Below are positions 1-7,209 of a DNA stretch of 10,904 bases, in pieces (positions within the stretch are counted from its first letter, which is position 1; every line of letters starts with the position of its first letter). The stretch comes from an uncultured Eubacteriales bacterium. Lineage in GTDB: Bacteria; Bacillota; Clostridia; Christensenellales; CAG-138. The stretch covers positions 1 to 10,904 of the forward strand of contig URSN01000062.1 of assembly GCA_900550525.1 (NCBI GenBank), in the 5' to 3' direction. The notes under the pieces are model-generated. The model was given only the letters and a program-made list of their open reading frames with translations. It made no database searches and was not told the DNA's origin. The translations under genes were made by a program, and so were the position numbers.

Positions 1-90
1 CCGTCCGCGCCCGCGCCGCCGCGTCCGTGCCGCAGCGCCCGCAGGCCATGTCCGCGCCGCCGCGCGTGGGGCCGCAAAATGCTTTCCTTG

Positions 91-119
91 ATTGTATCAG
101 CGTCCCCCCGTTCCGTCAA
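91..119 (-). promoter_or_regulatory. leftward sigma-70 type promoter for a gene beyond the left edge
   Basis: On the minus strand TTGACG (119-114) is followed after exactly 17 nt by TACAAT (96-91). A TG one base upstream of the -10 gives an extended -10. Transcription would start near 83-85 and run left out of the window. The first minus-strand ATG downstream is at 49-47; it has no clear SD and begins with codons for M-A-C-G-R-C-G. With under 50 nt visible no gene can be called, so 1-90 holds only the promoter and perhaps a leader. Confidence 0.6.
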
Positions 120-188
120 GAAGCGCGCCCGGCGGAGGACGGCGCAAGCCGCGGGGGCGAAGCGGCGCAGGCCGTATTACTGCGGGGG

Positions 189-292
189 AAAAAGGCCGCA
201 AAGCGGGAGGGGAAAGGGCCGCAAAGCGGGAGGGAAAAAGGCCGCAAAGCGCGGGGAAAAGCCGCGGGCGATGGGGAAAAGCCGCGCGCGGG
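189..292. repeat. tandem repeat array between divergent promoters (23-nt then 20-nt period)
   Basis: GGCCGCAAAGCG occurs at 194-205, 217-228 and 240-251, an exact 23-nt period. The units are joined by GGAGGG/GGAAA-type sequence. Copies 1 and 2 contain the small dyad CCGC-AAA-GCGG; copy 3 has CCGCAAAGCGC. The array then changes to a 20-nt period with GGGGAAAAGCCGCG at 253-266 and 273-286. It lies between the leftward promoter (91-119) and the rightward promoter (328-356). Read on the minus strand, each unit is a short GC hairpin followed by a CTTTT or CCTTTTT run, so it could also act as weak leftward terminators. No function is established. Confidence 0.75.
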
Positions 293-327
293 CGCTGCGC
301 GCGGACGGGCCCGGCCCCGCCGTCCCC

Positions 328-356
328 TTGCGCGAGGGGCGCAAATCCGATACAAT
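328..356 (+). promoter_or_regulatory. promoter of the MATE exporter gene
   Basis: TTGCGC (328-333), a 17-nt spacer, then TACAAT (351-356). Transcription would start near 362-364, giving a GC-rich leader of about 60 nt before the coding start at 426. TTGC -35 and TACAAT -10 elements recur at the promoter before mgtE. Confidence 0.6.
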
Positions 357-425
357 GGAGCGCGTCACGCGAAGGGGGCGTGCGCCGCGCGGGGGGGAGC
401 GGCAGAGATAGAGGAGGGTATGGAT

Positions 426-1829
426 ATGGCCGGGAGCAAACGGGCCGGGCTGGGCGTGTTCGAGCGGTCGTTCTGGCGGCTGCTGCTGCCGCTGGCGCTG
501 CCCCTCGCGCTGCAAAACCTGCTGACGACGTCGTTCCGCCTGGTGGACACGCTGATGATCGGGCCGCTGGGCGACGTATCGATCGCGGCGGTGGGGCTGG
601 CGGGGCAGGCGTCGTTCCTGGTGGAGCTGGTGCTCTTTGGCATGGTCTCCGGCAGCGCGGTGTTCACCGCGCAGTACCACGGCGCGGGCAACCTGGACGG
701 CATCCGCCGCACGCTGGGCGCGACGCTGCTCTTTGGCGCCCCGTTCGGGCTGCTGGCCACGCTCGTGTGCTTCTTTTTCCCGACGCAGGTGATGGCGCTG
801 CTCACGGACGACGCGGCGCTCATCGCGGAGGGGACGCGCTATCTGACCTATGCGTGCTGGTCGTACCTGCCGCTGTCGGTCTATCAGGCGCTGTGCACGA
901 CGCTGCGCAGCACCGAACAGGTGCGCCTGCCGGTCATGGGCAGCGCCGTGTGCGCCGTGGCCAACGGCGTGCTCAACTATGTGTTCATCTTCGGCGTGGG
1001 CCCCATCGCGCCGATGGGCGTGGCGGGCGCGGGCCTGGCCACGGCCATCACCGCGGCGCTCAACCCGCTGCTGATCGTGCTCGTGTCGCTGCGCGAGCGC
1101 AACATCCTCATCGCCCCGTGGAAAAAGCTGCTCGACCTTAGAGGCTTTCTCGGCCTGTACTGGCGGCGCGTGCTGCCGGTGCTGTGCAACGAGCTGCTCT
1201 GGTCGCTCTCCATCGTGCTGCTGAACATGATCCTCGGCCGCATGGGTACGGAGAACTACGCCGCGCTCACGGTCGTGCGCACGGTGGAGAACGTGGTCTA
1301 CGTGTTCTTCGTGGGCGTGTGCAGCGCGTGCAACGTGCTCATCGGCAAGCGCATCGGCGAGGGCGACGAGGCGGCCGCCAGGCTCTACGCGCGCCGCTTC
1401 CTCGTGCTCATCCCGCTGCTGGGCGCGGCGTTCGGGCTGCTCGTGGCCGCGCTGCGCGTGCCGGTGCTCAGCCTGTTCGACATGTCCGACGCGGCGCGCG
1501 CCATGGCCATGGGCATGATGCTCGTGTACGCGGTGGACGTGGGCATCCGCAACGTGCCGTACCTGTGCGTGGTGGGCATCTTCCGCGCGGGCGGGGACAC
1601 GCGCTACGGGCTCATCGGCGACGTGGTGGTCAACTACGGCCTCGTGCTGCCGGCGGTGCTGCTGTGCAGCAGCATCCCGGGCTTTTCGTTCCTGCTGACG
1701 TACATCATCATGCTCGCGGTGGACGACGTGGGCAAGCTCGTGTTCTACCTGCCGCGCATCTTCTCCATGAAGTGGATTCGCCCCGTGGCGGACCGGCGCG
1801 CGGAGGCGCTGCGGCAGGCGGACGCGTGA
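426..1829 (+). CDS. MATE family multidrug/drug:cation antiporter
   Basis: Predicted inner-membrane exporter of the MATE (multidrug and toxin extrusion) family, which expels organic cations or drugs in exchange for Na+ or H+. It is 467 residues, normal for the family, and almost entirely hydrophobic with about 12 segments in two homologous halves. Recognisable family features are the N-terminal LALPLALQNLL and DTLMIGPLGD segments, GVLNYVFIFG around residues 181-190 followed by GVAGAGLATAI, the mid-loop GKRIGEGDE, and FRAGGDTRYG near residue 390. Two ATGs lie six bases apart (420 and 426). The SD AGGAGG (412-417) is only 2 nt from the first and 8 nt from the second, so 426 was chosen. It has its own promoter and two terminators, so it is probably monocistronic. 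The substrate cannot be read from sequence. Confidence 0.93.
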   Translation: MAGSKRAGLGVFERSFWRLLLPLALPLALQNLLTTSFRLVDTLMIGPLGDVSIAAVGLAGQASFLVELVLFGMVSGSAVFTAQYHGAGNLDGIRRTLGATLLFGAPFGLLATLVCFFFPTQVMALLTDDAALIAEGTRYLTYACWSYLPLSVYQALCTTLRSTEQVRLPVMGSAVCAVANGVLNYVFIFGVGPIAPMGVAGAGLATAITAALNPLLIVLVSLRERNILIAPWKKLLDLRGFLGLYWRRVLPVLCNELLWSLSIVLLNMILGRMGTENYAALTVVRTVENVVYVFFVGVCSACNVLIGKRIGEGDEAAARLYARRFLVLIPLLGAAFGLLVAALRVPVLSLFDMSDAARAMAMGMMLVYAVDVGIRNVPYLCVVGIFRAGGDTRYGLIGDVVVNYGLVLPAVLLCSSIPGFSFLLTYIIMLAVDDVGKLVFYLPRIFSMKWIRPVADRRAEALRQADA

Positions 1830-1953
1830 CGCCCCCCCGCGCCGCCGTTTGATCCGCCGCCTCTCCGGCGCGTCCGCGCTTTGATCTGGCGCGGCTTCCG
1901 CTCCCCCGCAGGCGGCGAGTCCGCTTGTTGCGGCGCGCCTTTGCGCCCGCCGC

Positions 1954-1980
1954 CCCCCGCCTGCGCGCGGGGGCTTTTTT
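1954..1980 (+). terminator. intrinsic terminator 1 after the MATE gene
   Basis: Seven-pair stem CCCCCGC (1954-1960) with GCGGGGG (1967-1973), loop CTGCGC, then C and six T (1975-1980). It lies about 125 nt past the MATE stop and should end that transcript. Confidence 0.75.
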
Positions 1981-2044
1981 GCGCAAGCTCCGCGCGGAAC
2001 CGCTCGTGCCGCGCCCCCGCCCCCGCCTGCGCGCGGGGGCTTTT
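1955..2044 (+). repeat. direct repeat carrying the two terminator hairpins
   Basis: A 24-nt stretch (1955-1978) recurs without mismatch at 2021-2044, 66 nt later. It covers the 3' part of the left stem arm, the loop, the right arm and the first four T. The flanks differ, so the copies look like a duplicated terminator or members of a genome-wide terminator family. The remaining sequence from 1830 to 1953 is GC-rich with no gene; TTTGATC occurs twice in it (near 1848 and 1880). Confidence 0.7.
2019..2044 (+). terminator. intrinsic terminator 2, near-copy of the first
   Basis: Eight-pair stem GCCCCCGC (2019-2026) with GCGGGGGC (2033-2040), the same CTGCGC loop, then TTTT. It sits just upstream of the next gene's control region and insulates it from the MATE transcript. 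Confidence 0.65.
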
Positions 2045-2063
2045 CCGCCGGGCGCGGACGTGG

Positions 2064-2069
2064 TATGCT
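2064..2069 (+). promoter_or_regulatory. possible extended -10 before the metallo-hydrolase gene
   Basis: TGG-TATGCT (2061-2069) resembles an extended -10. The region 17 nt upstream is only TTTTCC, overlapping the terminator T run, so the -35 is poor. A start near 2076 would leave a very short leader almost at the SD. Weak call. Confidence 0.3.
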
Positions 2070-2093
2070 GTAAAAAAGGAGGGAGGACGCAGC

Positions 2094-2747
2094 ATGAAGA
2101 TCAGATGGTACGGACATTCCAGTTTCCTGTTCACAACGGCGGCGGGGACGCGCCTGCTCGTGGACCCCTGCGCGCCGGAGACGGGCTACCGCCTTGCGGA
2201 CATCCCGGCGGACGCGGTGCTGTGCAGCCACGGCCATTCCGACCACAACTACCGCGCCGCCGCGCGCGGCACGCCGCCGGTGGTGGACGGCGCGGGCGTC
2301 CATGCGTTCGGCGCGGCGCGCGTCACGGCCGTGCCCACCTGGCACGACGATGCGGGCGGGGCCAAACGCGGGCACAACCTCGTGTTCGTCATCGAGGCGG
2401 ACGGGCTGCGCGCGGTGCACCTGGGCGACCTCGGGCACGTGCCGGACGCGGCGCAGGCGGCGGCCATCGGCCGGCCGGACGTGCTGTGCATCCCGGTGGG
2501 CGGCACGTTCACCATCGACGCGGCGGGCGCGGCGCGCACGGTCGAGCTGCTTCACCCGCGGCTGATCGTGCCCATGCATTACCGCACGGAGCGGCTGACC
2601 TTCCCGCTGGACGGGCCGGAGCCGTTCCTCGCGGCGCTCACGGCGCGCGGCGTGCCGGTGCGGCGGCTTGCCTCGTGCGAATTTGAGCCGGCCGTCCCCG
2701 TGCCGGAGGGGCCGGAGGCGCTGCTGCCGGCCTGCCCGGCCGAATAA
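2094..2747 (+). CDS. metallo-beta-lactamase-fold metal-dependent hydrolase (UlaG-like, COG2220 type)
   Basis: Predicted soluble cytoplasmic hydrolase of 217 residues. The MKIRWYGHSSFL start and VDPCAP strand are typical of the UlaG/UPF0173-like branch. The metal site is complete: HGHSDH at residues 46-51, H84 in the PTWHDD segment, D112 in GDLGH and H162 in PMHYRTE. Family members hydrolyse phosphodiesters, lactones or related bonds, and many remain without a known substrate; none can be assigned here. The start follows GGAGGGAGGA (2078-2087) by 6 nt. It stands between two terminators upstream and the mgtE promoter downstream, so it is probably expressed alone. The last 20 or so residues are Pro/Glu/Ala-rich and look dispensable. 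Confidence 0.88.
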   Translation: MKIRWYGHSSFLFTTAAGTRLLVDPCAPETGYRLADIPADAVLCSHGHSDHNYRAAARGTPPVVDGAGVHAFGAARVTAVPTWHDDAGGAKRGHNLVFVIEADGLRAVHLGDLGHVPDAAQAAAIGRPDVLCIPVGGTFTIDAAGAARTVELLHPRLIVPMHYRTERLTFPLDGPEPFLAALTARGVPVRRLASCEFEPAVPVPEGPEALLPACPAE

Positions 2748-2771
2748 GGCGGCGGGCGCGCAAAAAAGGGC

Positions 2772-2799
2772 TTGCCCGCGCCGCGGCGCGGGAGTACAA
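2772..2799 (+). promoter_or_regulatory. promoter of the mgtE transcript
   Basis: TTGCCC (2772-2777), a 16-nt spacer, then TACAAT (2794-2799). Transcription would start near 2806, giving a leader of about 290 nt. GCGGGC (2752-2757) and GCCCGC (2774-2779) can pair across the -35, which may be a weak stop for the upstream gene or an operator. Confidence 0.55.
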
Positions 2800-2805
2800 T
2801 GGTAG

Positions 2806-3097
2806 TGTCCCCGAACAGGGCCGTCCCGGCGGGCTGACCGCCGCGAAACCCGCGGCGGAACCGCCCCGGCGGCTCGCGGCAGAACCCGGAAACGGATGAC
2901 CCGAAACGGAACCCGCACAGCGGTCGTCCCGGCCATGCGCATGGCGGCGGCTCGCGGCAGCCCCTCGGGGGGCAATCTTGAGAAAGGAGCACCGATATGG
3001 ACGCCGGTCCCAGTCCCAAACGAACCCAATCGACCCAAAAACGGGCGGCGTCCGCCGGTCATGCAGCGCGCCGCCCCTGAAAAAGGAGGCACGAGCC
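2806..3097 (+). promoter_or_regulatory. long structured mgtE leader with mutually exclusive stems
   Basis: About 290 nt from the predicted start to the mgtE ATG. Visible structures: an 8-pair hairpin 2838-2845/2851-2858 with an AAACC loop; a 14-nt palindrome GCCATGCGCATGGC (2932-2945); a hairpin GCCCC/GGGGC (2960-2964/2969-2973); and two 8-pair stems that exclude each other, 2999-3006/3046-3053 and 3043-3050/3069-3076, sharing bases 3046-3050. A 15-nt sequence (2868-2882) recurs at 2946-2960. A leader peptide gene lies inside. The conserved core of the M-box (ykoK) Mg2+ riboswitch could not be recognised by eye. The mgtE position and the leader length suggest Mg2+-responsive control, but this is inference. 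Confidence 0.55.
2997..3080 (+). CDS. 27-codon leader peptide upstream of mgtE
   Basis: A short gene with a strong SD: AAAGGAG (2983-2989) lies 7 nt before ATG. The peptide begins MDAGPSPKR, is basic afterwards, and ends R-R-P at TGA (3078-3080). The stop is 2 nt before the mgtE SD (3083-3089), so a ribosome ending here would cover that SD. Early acidic and Pro residues (D2, P5, P7) recall enterobacterial MgtL, which starts MEPDPTP and senses Mg2+ through ribosome destabilisation. A Pro codon before the stop recalls TnaC. These are resemblances, not homology. Its first codons and last third lie in the two competing stems. It could be fortuitous, but the SD spacing argues against that. Confidence 0.5.
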   Translation: MDAGPSPKRTQSTQKRAASAGHAARRP

Positions 3098-4438
<1,341 letters not shown>

Positions 4439-4460
4439 GGCGCGGGACATGCGGGGCCGG

Positions 4461-4479
4461 GCCGCACCGGCTGTGCGGC
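4461..4479 (+). other. hairpin between mgtE and tatD
   Basis: Perfect 7-pair stem GCCGCAC (4461-4467) with GTGCGGC (4473-4479) and loop CGGCT. No T run follows, so it is not a standard intrinsic terminator. It could be an RNA-processing or stabilising element between the two coding regions. Confidence 0.4.
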
Positions 4480-4528
4480 GCGGGGCGGGGATGGCGGCGG
4501 AGGCGGACGCAGAGGGGAGGAAGCGGCG

Positions 4529-5293
4529 ATGGAACTGTTTGAAACGCATATGCACCTGCTCGACGAGCGCTTTGACGGCGACCGCGAGGCCGTGGCCGCC
4601 GCGCTGCCGCAGCTCGGGGTGACGCGCGCGCTCGAGGCGTGCTGCGACGCGGCGGGCATCCCCCGCGTGCTCGCGCTGTGCGCGGCGAGGCCGCACAACA
4701 ACCGCCGCGCGGACGTGCACCCGCCCCGCGCCGGGGGGAGGGCCGCCGCGGCGGCGCAGGCGGAGGAGCGCGCGCACCCCCACCCGCGCCACGTGGCCGT
4801 GGGGGAGATCGGGCTCGACTATCACTACGACTTCGCCCCGCGCGAGGCGCAGCGCCGCGCCTTTGCCGAGCAGCTCGACATCGCCGCCGCGCACGGCCTG
4901 CCCGTGCTCATCCACGACCGGGAGGCGCATGGGGACTGCCTTGCGCTCCTTGGCGCGCGCCGCGGGCGGCTCCGCGGCGTGATGCACTGCTTCTCCGGCA
5001 GCTATGAGACGGCGCGCGAATGCCTCGACCTCGGGCTGTACATCGCCTTCGGCGGGGCGCTGACGTTCAAGAATGCGGCCGTGCGGCGCGAGATCGCCCG
5101 AAAGCTGCCGCTCGAGCGGCTGCTCGTGGAGACGGATTGCCCGTACATGACGCCCGAACCGCTGCGCGGCACGCGCAACGAGCCGCGCCTGGTGCGCCTC
5201 GTGGCGGAGGCGCTCGCCGCCGCGCGCGGCGCGGACGCGGAGGAGATCGCCGCGGCGACGGCGGAAAACGCGCGCAGGCTGTTTCGCGTCTGA
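4529..5293 (+). CDS. TatD family metal-dependent DNase/hydrolase
   Basis: Predicted cytoplasmic TIM-barrel metallohydrolase of the TatD family (3'-5' exonuclease and DNA-repair or RNA-quality roles in characterised members), 254 residues. The metal ligands are all visible: H7 and H9 in ETHMHL, E93 in VGEIGLDY, H129 in LIHDREAHGD, H153 in VMHCFSGS and D203 in VETDCPYMTPE. FGGALTFKN and GTRNEP are also typical. Residues about 55-75 (4691-4753) are odd: where relatives usually read like YAAVGVHPH, this has RRADVHPP and then an Ala-rich run, although length is preserved. The start follows GGGAGG (4515-4520) by 8 nt. It ends 36 nt from the convergent chromate operon. Confidence 0.92.
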   Translation: MELFETHMHLLDERFDGDREAVAAALPQLGVTRALEACCDAAGIPRVLALCAARPHNNRRADVHPPRAGGRAAAAAQAEERAHPHPRHVAVGEIGLDYHYDFAPREAQRRAFAEQLDIAAAHGLPVLIHDREAHGDCLALLGARRGRLRGVMHCFSGSYETARECLDLGLYIAFGGALTFKNAAVRREIARKLPLERLLVETDCPYMTPEPLRGTRNEPRLVRLVAEALAAARGADAEEIAAATAENARRLFRV

Positions 5294-5307
5294 GCGCGGG
5301 TCAGGCC

Positions 5308-5321
5308 GCGGGCCGGCCCGC
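5308..5321. other. GC palindrome between convergent genes
   Basis: GCGGGCCGGCCCGC is a perfect 14-nt palindrome in the 36-nt gap between the tatD stop and the chromate subunit stop. As RNA it could form a 5-pair stem with a CCGG loop from either strand. No T tract is present, so a bidirectional terminator is only a possibility. Confidence 0.35.
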
Positions 5322-5329
5322 CCCTGGGT

Positions 5330-5890
5330 TCAGCCAAAGAGCAGCCCGGCGGCAAGGCCCGCCGCGCCGCAGAGCGCCATCACGAGGATGGGGCTGCACC
5401 GCCAGCGCCGCAGCGCGAGAAACGCCGCGAGGAACAGGATGAGCGCCGTGACGTTCAGCGTTTTCATCGAGGCCGCCGCGCCGCCAAAGAGCGCCTGCCC
5501 GAGCAGCGACAGCCCGGCCGACGCCACCAGCGCGACGACCGCCGGGCGCAGGCAGCCCAGCACGTCCTGCAGCGCCGGCACGCTGCGGTAGCGGGCGTAT
5601 ACGCGCGAGAGGACCGACGCGATGACGCACGAGGGCAGGATGCTGCCGAGCGTGGCGATCAGCGCGCCCGGCACGCCCGCGATGCGGATGCCCACGAACG
5701 TCGCCGCGTTGATGGCGATGGGGCCGGGCGTCATCTCCGCGATGGTCACAAGGTCCGCAAACTCCGCCATCGTCAGATAGGCGTTGTGCTCCACGACCTG
5801 CGCCTGGATCAGCGGCATGGCCGCATAGCCGCCGCCGATGCTGAACAGCCCCACCTGCAAAAAGCTCCAGAACAGTTTCAGCAGCGTCAT
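5330..5890 (-). CDS. chromate transporter (CHR family), second short-chain subunit
   Basis: Single-domain CHR protein (TC 2.A.51) of 186 residues, about half the length of the fused ChrA transporters. Typical segments are GLFSIGGGYAAMPLIQAQVV, then TIAEMTPGPIAINAATFVG and GSILPSCVIASVLSRVYARY, with further hydrophobic segments to the C-terminus. Short-chain CHR proteins usually occur as two adjacent genes that work together in the membrane. Characterised ChrA proteins export chromate; many relatives have an unknown anion substrate. The start codon overlaps the stop of the first subunit as ATGA (5890-5887), and AAGGGGGG (5905-5898) provides an SD 7 nt away, so the two are translationally coupled. 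Confidence 0.92.
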   Translation of the reverse strand: MTLLKLFWSFLQVGLFSIGGGYAAMPLIQAQVVEHNAYLTMAEFADLVTIAEMTPGPIAINAATFVGIRIAGVPGALIATLGSILPSCVIASVLSRVYARYRSVPALQDVLGCLRPAVVALVASAGLSLLGQALFGGAAASMKTLNVTALILFLAAFLALRRWRCSPILVMALCGAAGLAAGLLFG

Positions 5891-6915
5891 GGCCGCGCCC
5901 CCCTTGCGCGCCGCCGCAGCAGCGCATGCCCCACGCCGGCGAGCGCGGCGGCCAGGATGACGTACACCACGTTTACGCCGCGCAGCGCGCCCGCGATGAA
6001 CGCCGCCGCCATCACCGCGATGTGCAGCGGCGAGCGCTCGCGAAGGACCGTGCCGCCGAGGCCGCACACCACGTCCAGCACGACCGCGGCCACGCCCGCC
6101 TGCATTCCGCCAAGCGCCAGCGCGACGTAGCGGTTGTCCGCAAACGCGCGGTAGCCGAGCGAGATGACCGACAGGATGACCATCGGCGGCAGCACCGTGC
6201 CGAGCGCCGCCGCGAGCATGCCGCAAAAGCCGGCCACGCGCCAGCCCACCAGCACCGCCGCGTTGACGGCGATCGCCCCCGGCGCGGACTGCGCCAGCGC
6301 CGTAAAGTCGAGCATCTCCCGCTCGTCGAGCCAGTGGAGCTGCTCCACGAACCGCCGCCGCATGAACGTCACGATCACAAAGCCGCCGCCGAACGTGCAC
6401 GCGCTGATGTAGAGCGTGGCGAAAAAGAGCTGCCGCAGCAGCCGCCCGCGTCCGCCCGATTGCGCGGCGAAGGATTCGCCCGCCCGCGCGGCTGTGGGCT
6501 CGCCCGTCCGCGCGGCTGTGGGTTTGCCTGTCTGCACGGCGGGGGCGTTGGTTGCCGCTTGTGACGCGCCGCCCACGTCGGGTTGCGCGGCTTCGCTTTC
6601 CAAATCCTGTCCATCCGTGCCCGATTGCGCGGCCGGTTCCTCATTCATCCGCGCCGCGCCGGGTTCGCCCGCCCGCGCCGCGCCGGGGATTTCCGTTCGC
6701 GTCCTGCCGTCCACGGCGGATTTTTCCACCTGCGCCGCGCCGGGGACGGTGGATGGCGTGTCGGCGGCCTTCTTTAAGATTTCGCCCGCCTGCGCGGCGG
6801 TGGGCTCGCCCGCCCGCGCCGCGCCGGGTTCTTCCGACCGCGCGGCGGTGGGTTCGCCCACCCGCGCCTTGCCGGGGGCTTCATCAGTTGTTGCATCGGT
6901 CTTTTCCCATTCCAT
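5887..6915 (-). CDS. chromate transporter (CHR family), first subunit with repetitive N-terminal extension
   Basis: The last 185-190 residues are a standard short-chain CHR domain: SACTFGGGFVIVTFMRRR, then ALAQSAPGAIAVNAAVLVGW and GTVLPPMVILSVISLGYRAF. In front lie about 150 residues not expected in this family. They are low-complexity, rich in Ala, Gly, Glu, Pro and Thr, and built from units such as GEPTAAR, GEPGAAR and AGE, with no membrane segment, and are probably disordered. ATG 6915 was chosen because AGGAGAAAGGG lies just upstream (AAAGGG at 6930-6925, 9 nt away). An in-frame ATG at 7089 lacks an SD. It overlaps the next subunit by 4 nt. A LysR gene is divergent upstream. A shorter internal start inside the extension is not excluded. 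Confidence 0.85.
   Translation of the reverse strand: MEWEKTDATTDEAPGKARVGEPTAARSEEPGAARAGEPTAAQAGEILKKAADTPSTVPGAAQVEKSAVDGRTRTEIPGAARAGEPGAARMNEEPAAQSGTDGQDLESEAAQPDVGGASQAATNAPAVQTGKPTAARTGEPTAARAGESFAAQSGGRGRLLRQLFFATLYISACTFGGGFVIVTFMRRRFVEQLHWLDEREMLDFTALAQSAPGAIAVNAAVLVGWRVAGFCGMLAAALGTVLPPMVILSVISLGYRAFADNRYVALALGGMQAGVAAVVLDVVCGLGGTVLRERSPLHIAVMAAAFIAGALRGVNVVYVILAAALAGVGHALLRRRARGARP
6477..6870 (-). repeat. 24-nt coding repeats of the CHR subunit extension
   Basis: Imperfect 24-nt units (8 codons) encode variants of GEPTAARA. The clearest adjacent pair is 6477-6500 and 6501-6524, with 22 of 24 bases identical. More dispersed units lie at about 6660-6690 and 6781-6870, where GGGTTCGCCC- and GGGCTCGCCCGCC-like motifs recur. 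The unit length is a multiple of three, so gain or loss of a unit keeps frame. Confidence 0.7.
6627..6666 (-). repeat. 40-nt repeat, copy inside the CHR subunit gene
   Basis: Matches 7072-7111 at 39 of 40 positions (mismatch 6657/7102). Here it lies within the coding region and encodes the GEPGAARMNEEPAAQ segment. Confidence 0.8.
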
Positions 6916-7071
6916 CCGTGTACGCCCTTTCTCCTGTTCGCCTTCCGCCCGCGGCGGATCGCGCGGCAACATCCTTAAAGATTTTGCCCGTCCCCCGCGC
7001 GCCGTCCGCGGCGGGTTGCGCGGCTGCTTTTCAAAACCCGGTTTCTGCCAACGCCCGCGCCGTAGCGCCCC

Positions 7072-7111
7072 GCGCGGCCGGTTCCTCATTCATCCGCGCC
7101 GTGCCGGGTTC
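7072..7111 (-). repeat. 40-nt repeat, copy in the upstream region
   Basis: Second copy of the sequence at 6627-6666, displaced by 445 nt. A shorter pair (6772-6788 and 6974-6990, 15 of 17 identical) is displaced by 202 nt. Both displacements leave remainder 1 on division by three, so both upstream copies lie in one shared frame that differs from the coding frame. Confidence 0.75.
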
Positions 7112-7181
7112 TTCCGCTTGCGCCGTGTCGGGCATGGCGGCCGGGTTTGCCTGCGTTCCGCCGGCGCGTGGATCCCCCCGG

Positions 7182-7209
7182 ATTGCATCAATAATGGTGC
7201 ACGGGTCAG
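7182..7209 (-). promoter_or_regulatory. possible promoter of the chromate operon
   Basis: On the minus strand CTGACC (7209-7204) and TGCAAT (7187-7182) are 16 nt apart in an AT-richer pocket. Transcription would start near 7175, leaving a leader of about 260 nt through the repeat relic. Both boxes are imperfect and no better candidate was seen. Confidence 0.3.

Noticed and set aside
189..292. CRISPR array
   Set aside because: Units of 20-23 nt are contiguous without unique spacers, and no cas-like gene is present.
27..425. In-frame N-terminal extension of the MATE protein starting at 27
   Set aside because: It would run through the tandem repeats and the promoter at 328-356, is unlike any MATE N-terminus, and the SD directly supports 426.
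2978..3097. In-frame TTG start at 2978 that would lengthen MgtE by 40 residues
   Set aside because: No SD; MgtE has its normal length from 3098, where a strong SD is correctly spaced.
6916..7089. Upstream ATG at 7089 for the first chromate subunit
   Set aside because: No SD, Arg/Pro-rich sequence typical of a wrong frame, while 6915 has AGGAGAAAGGG upstream.
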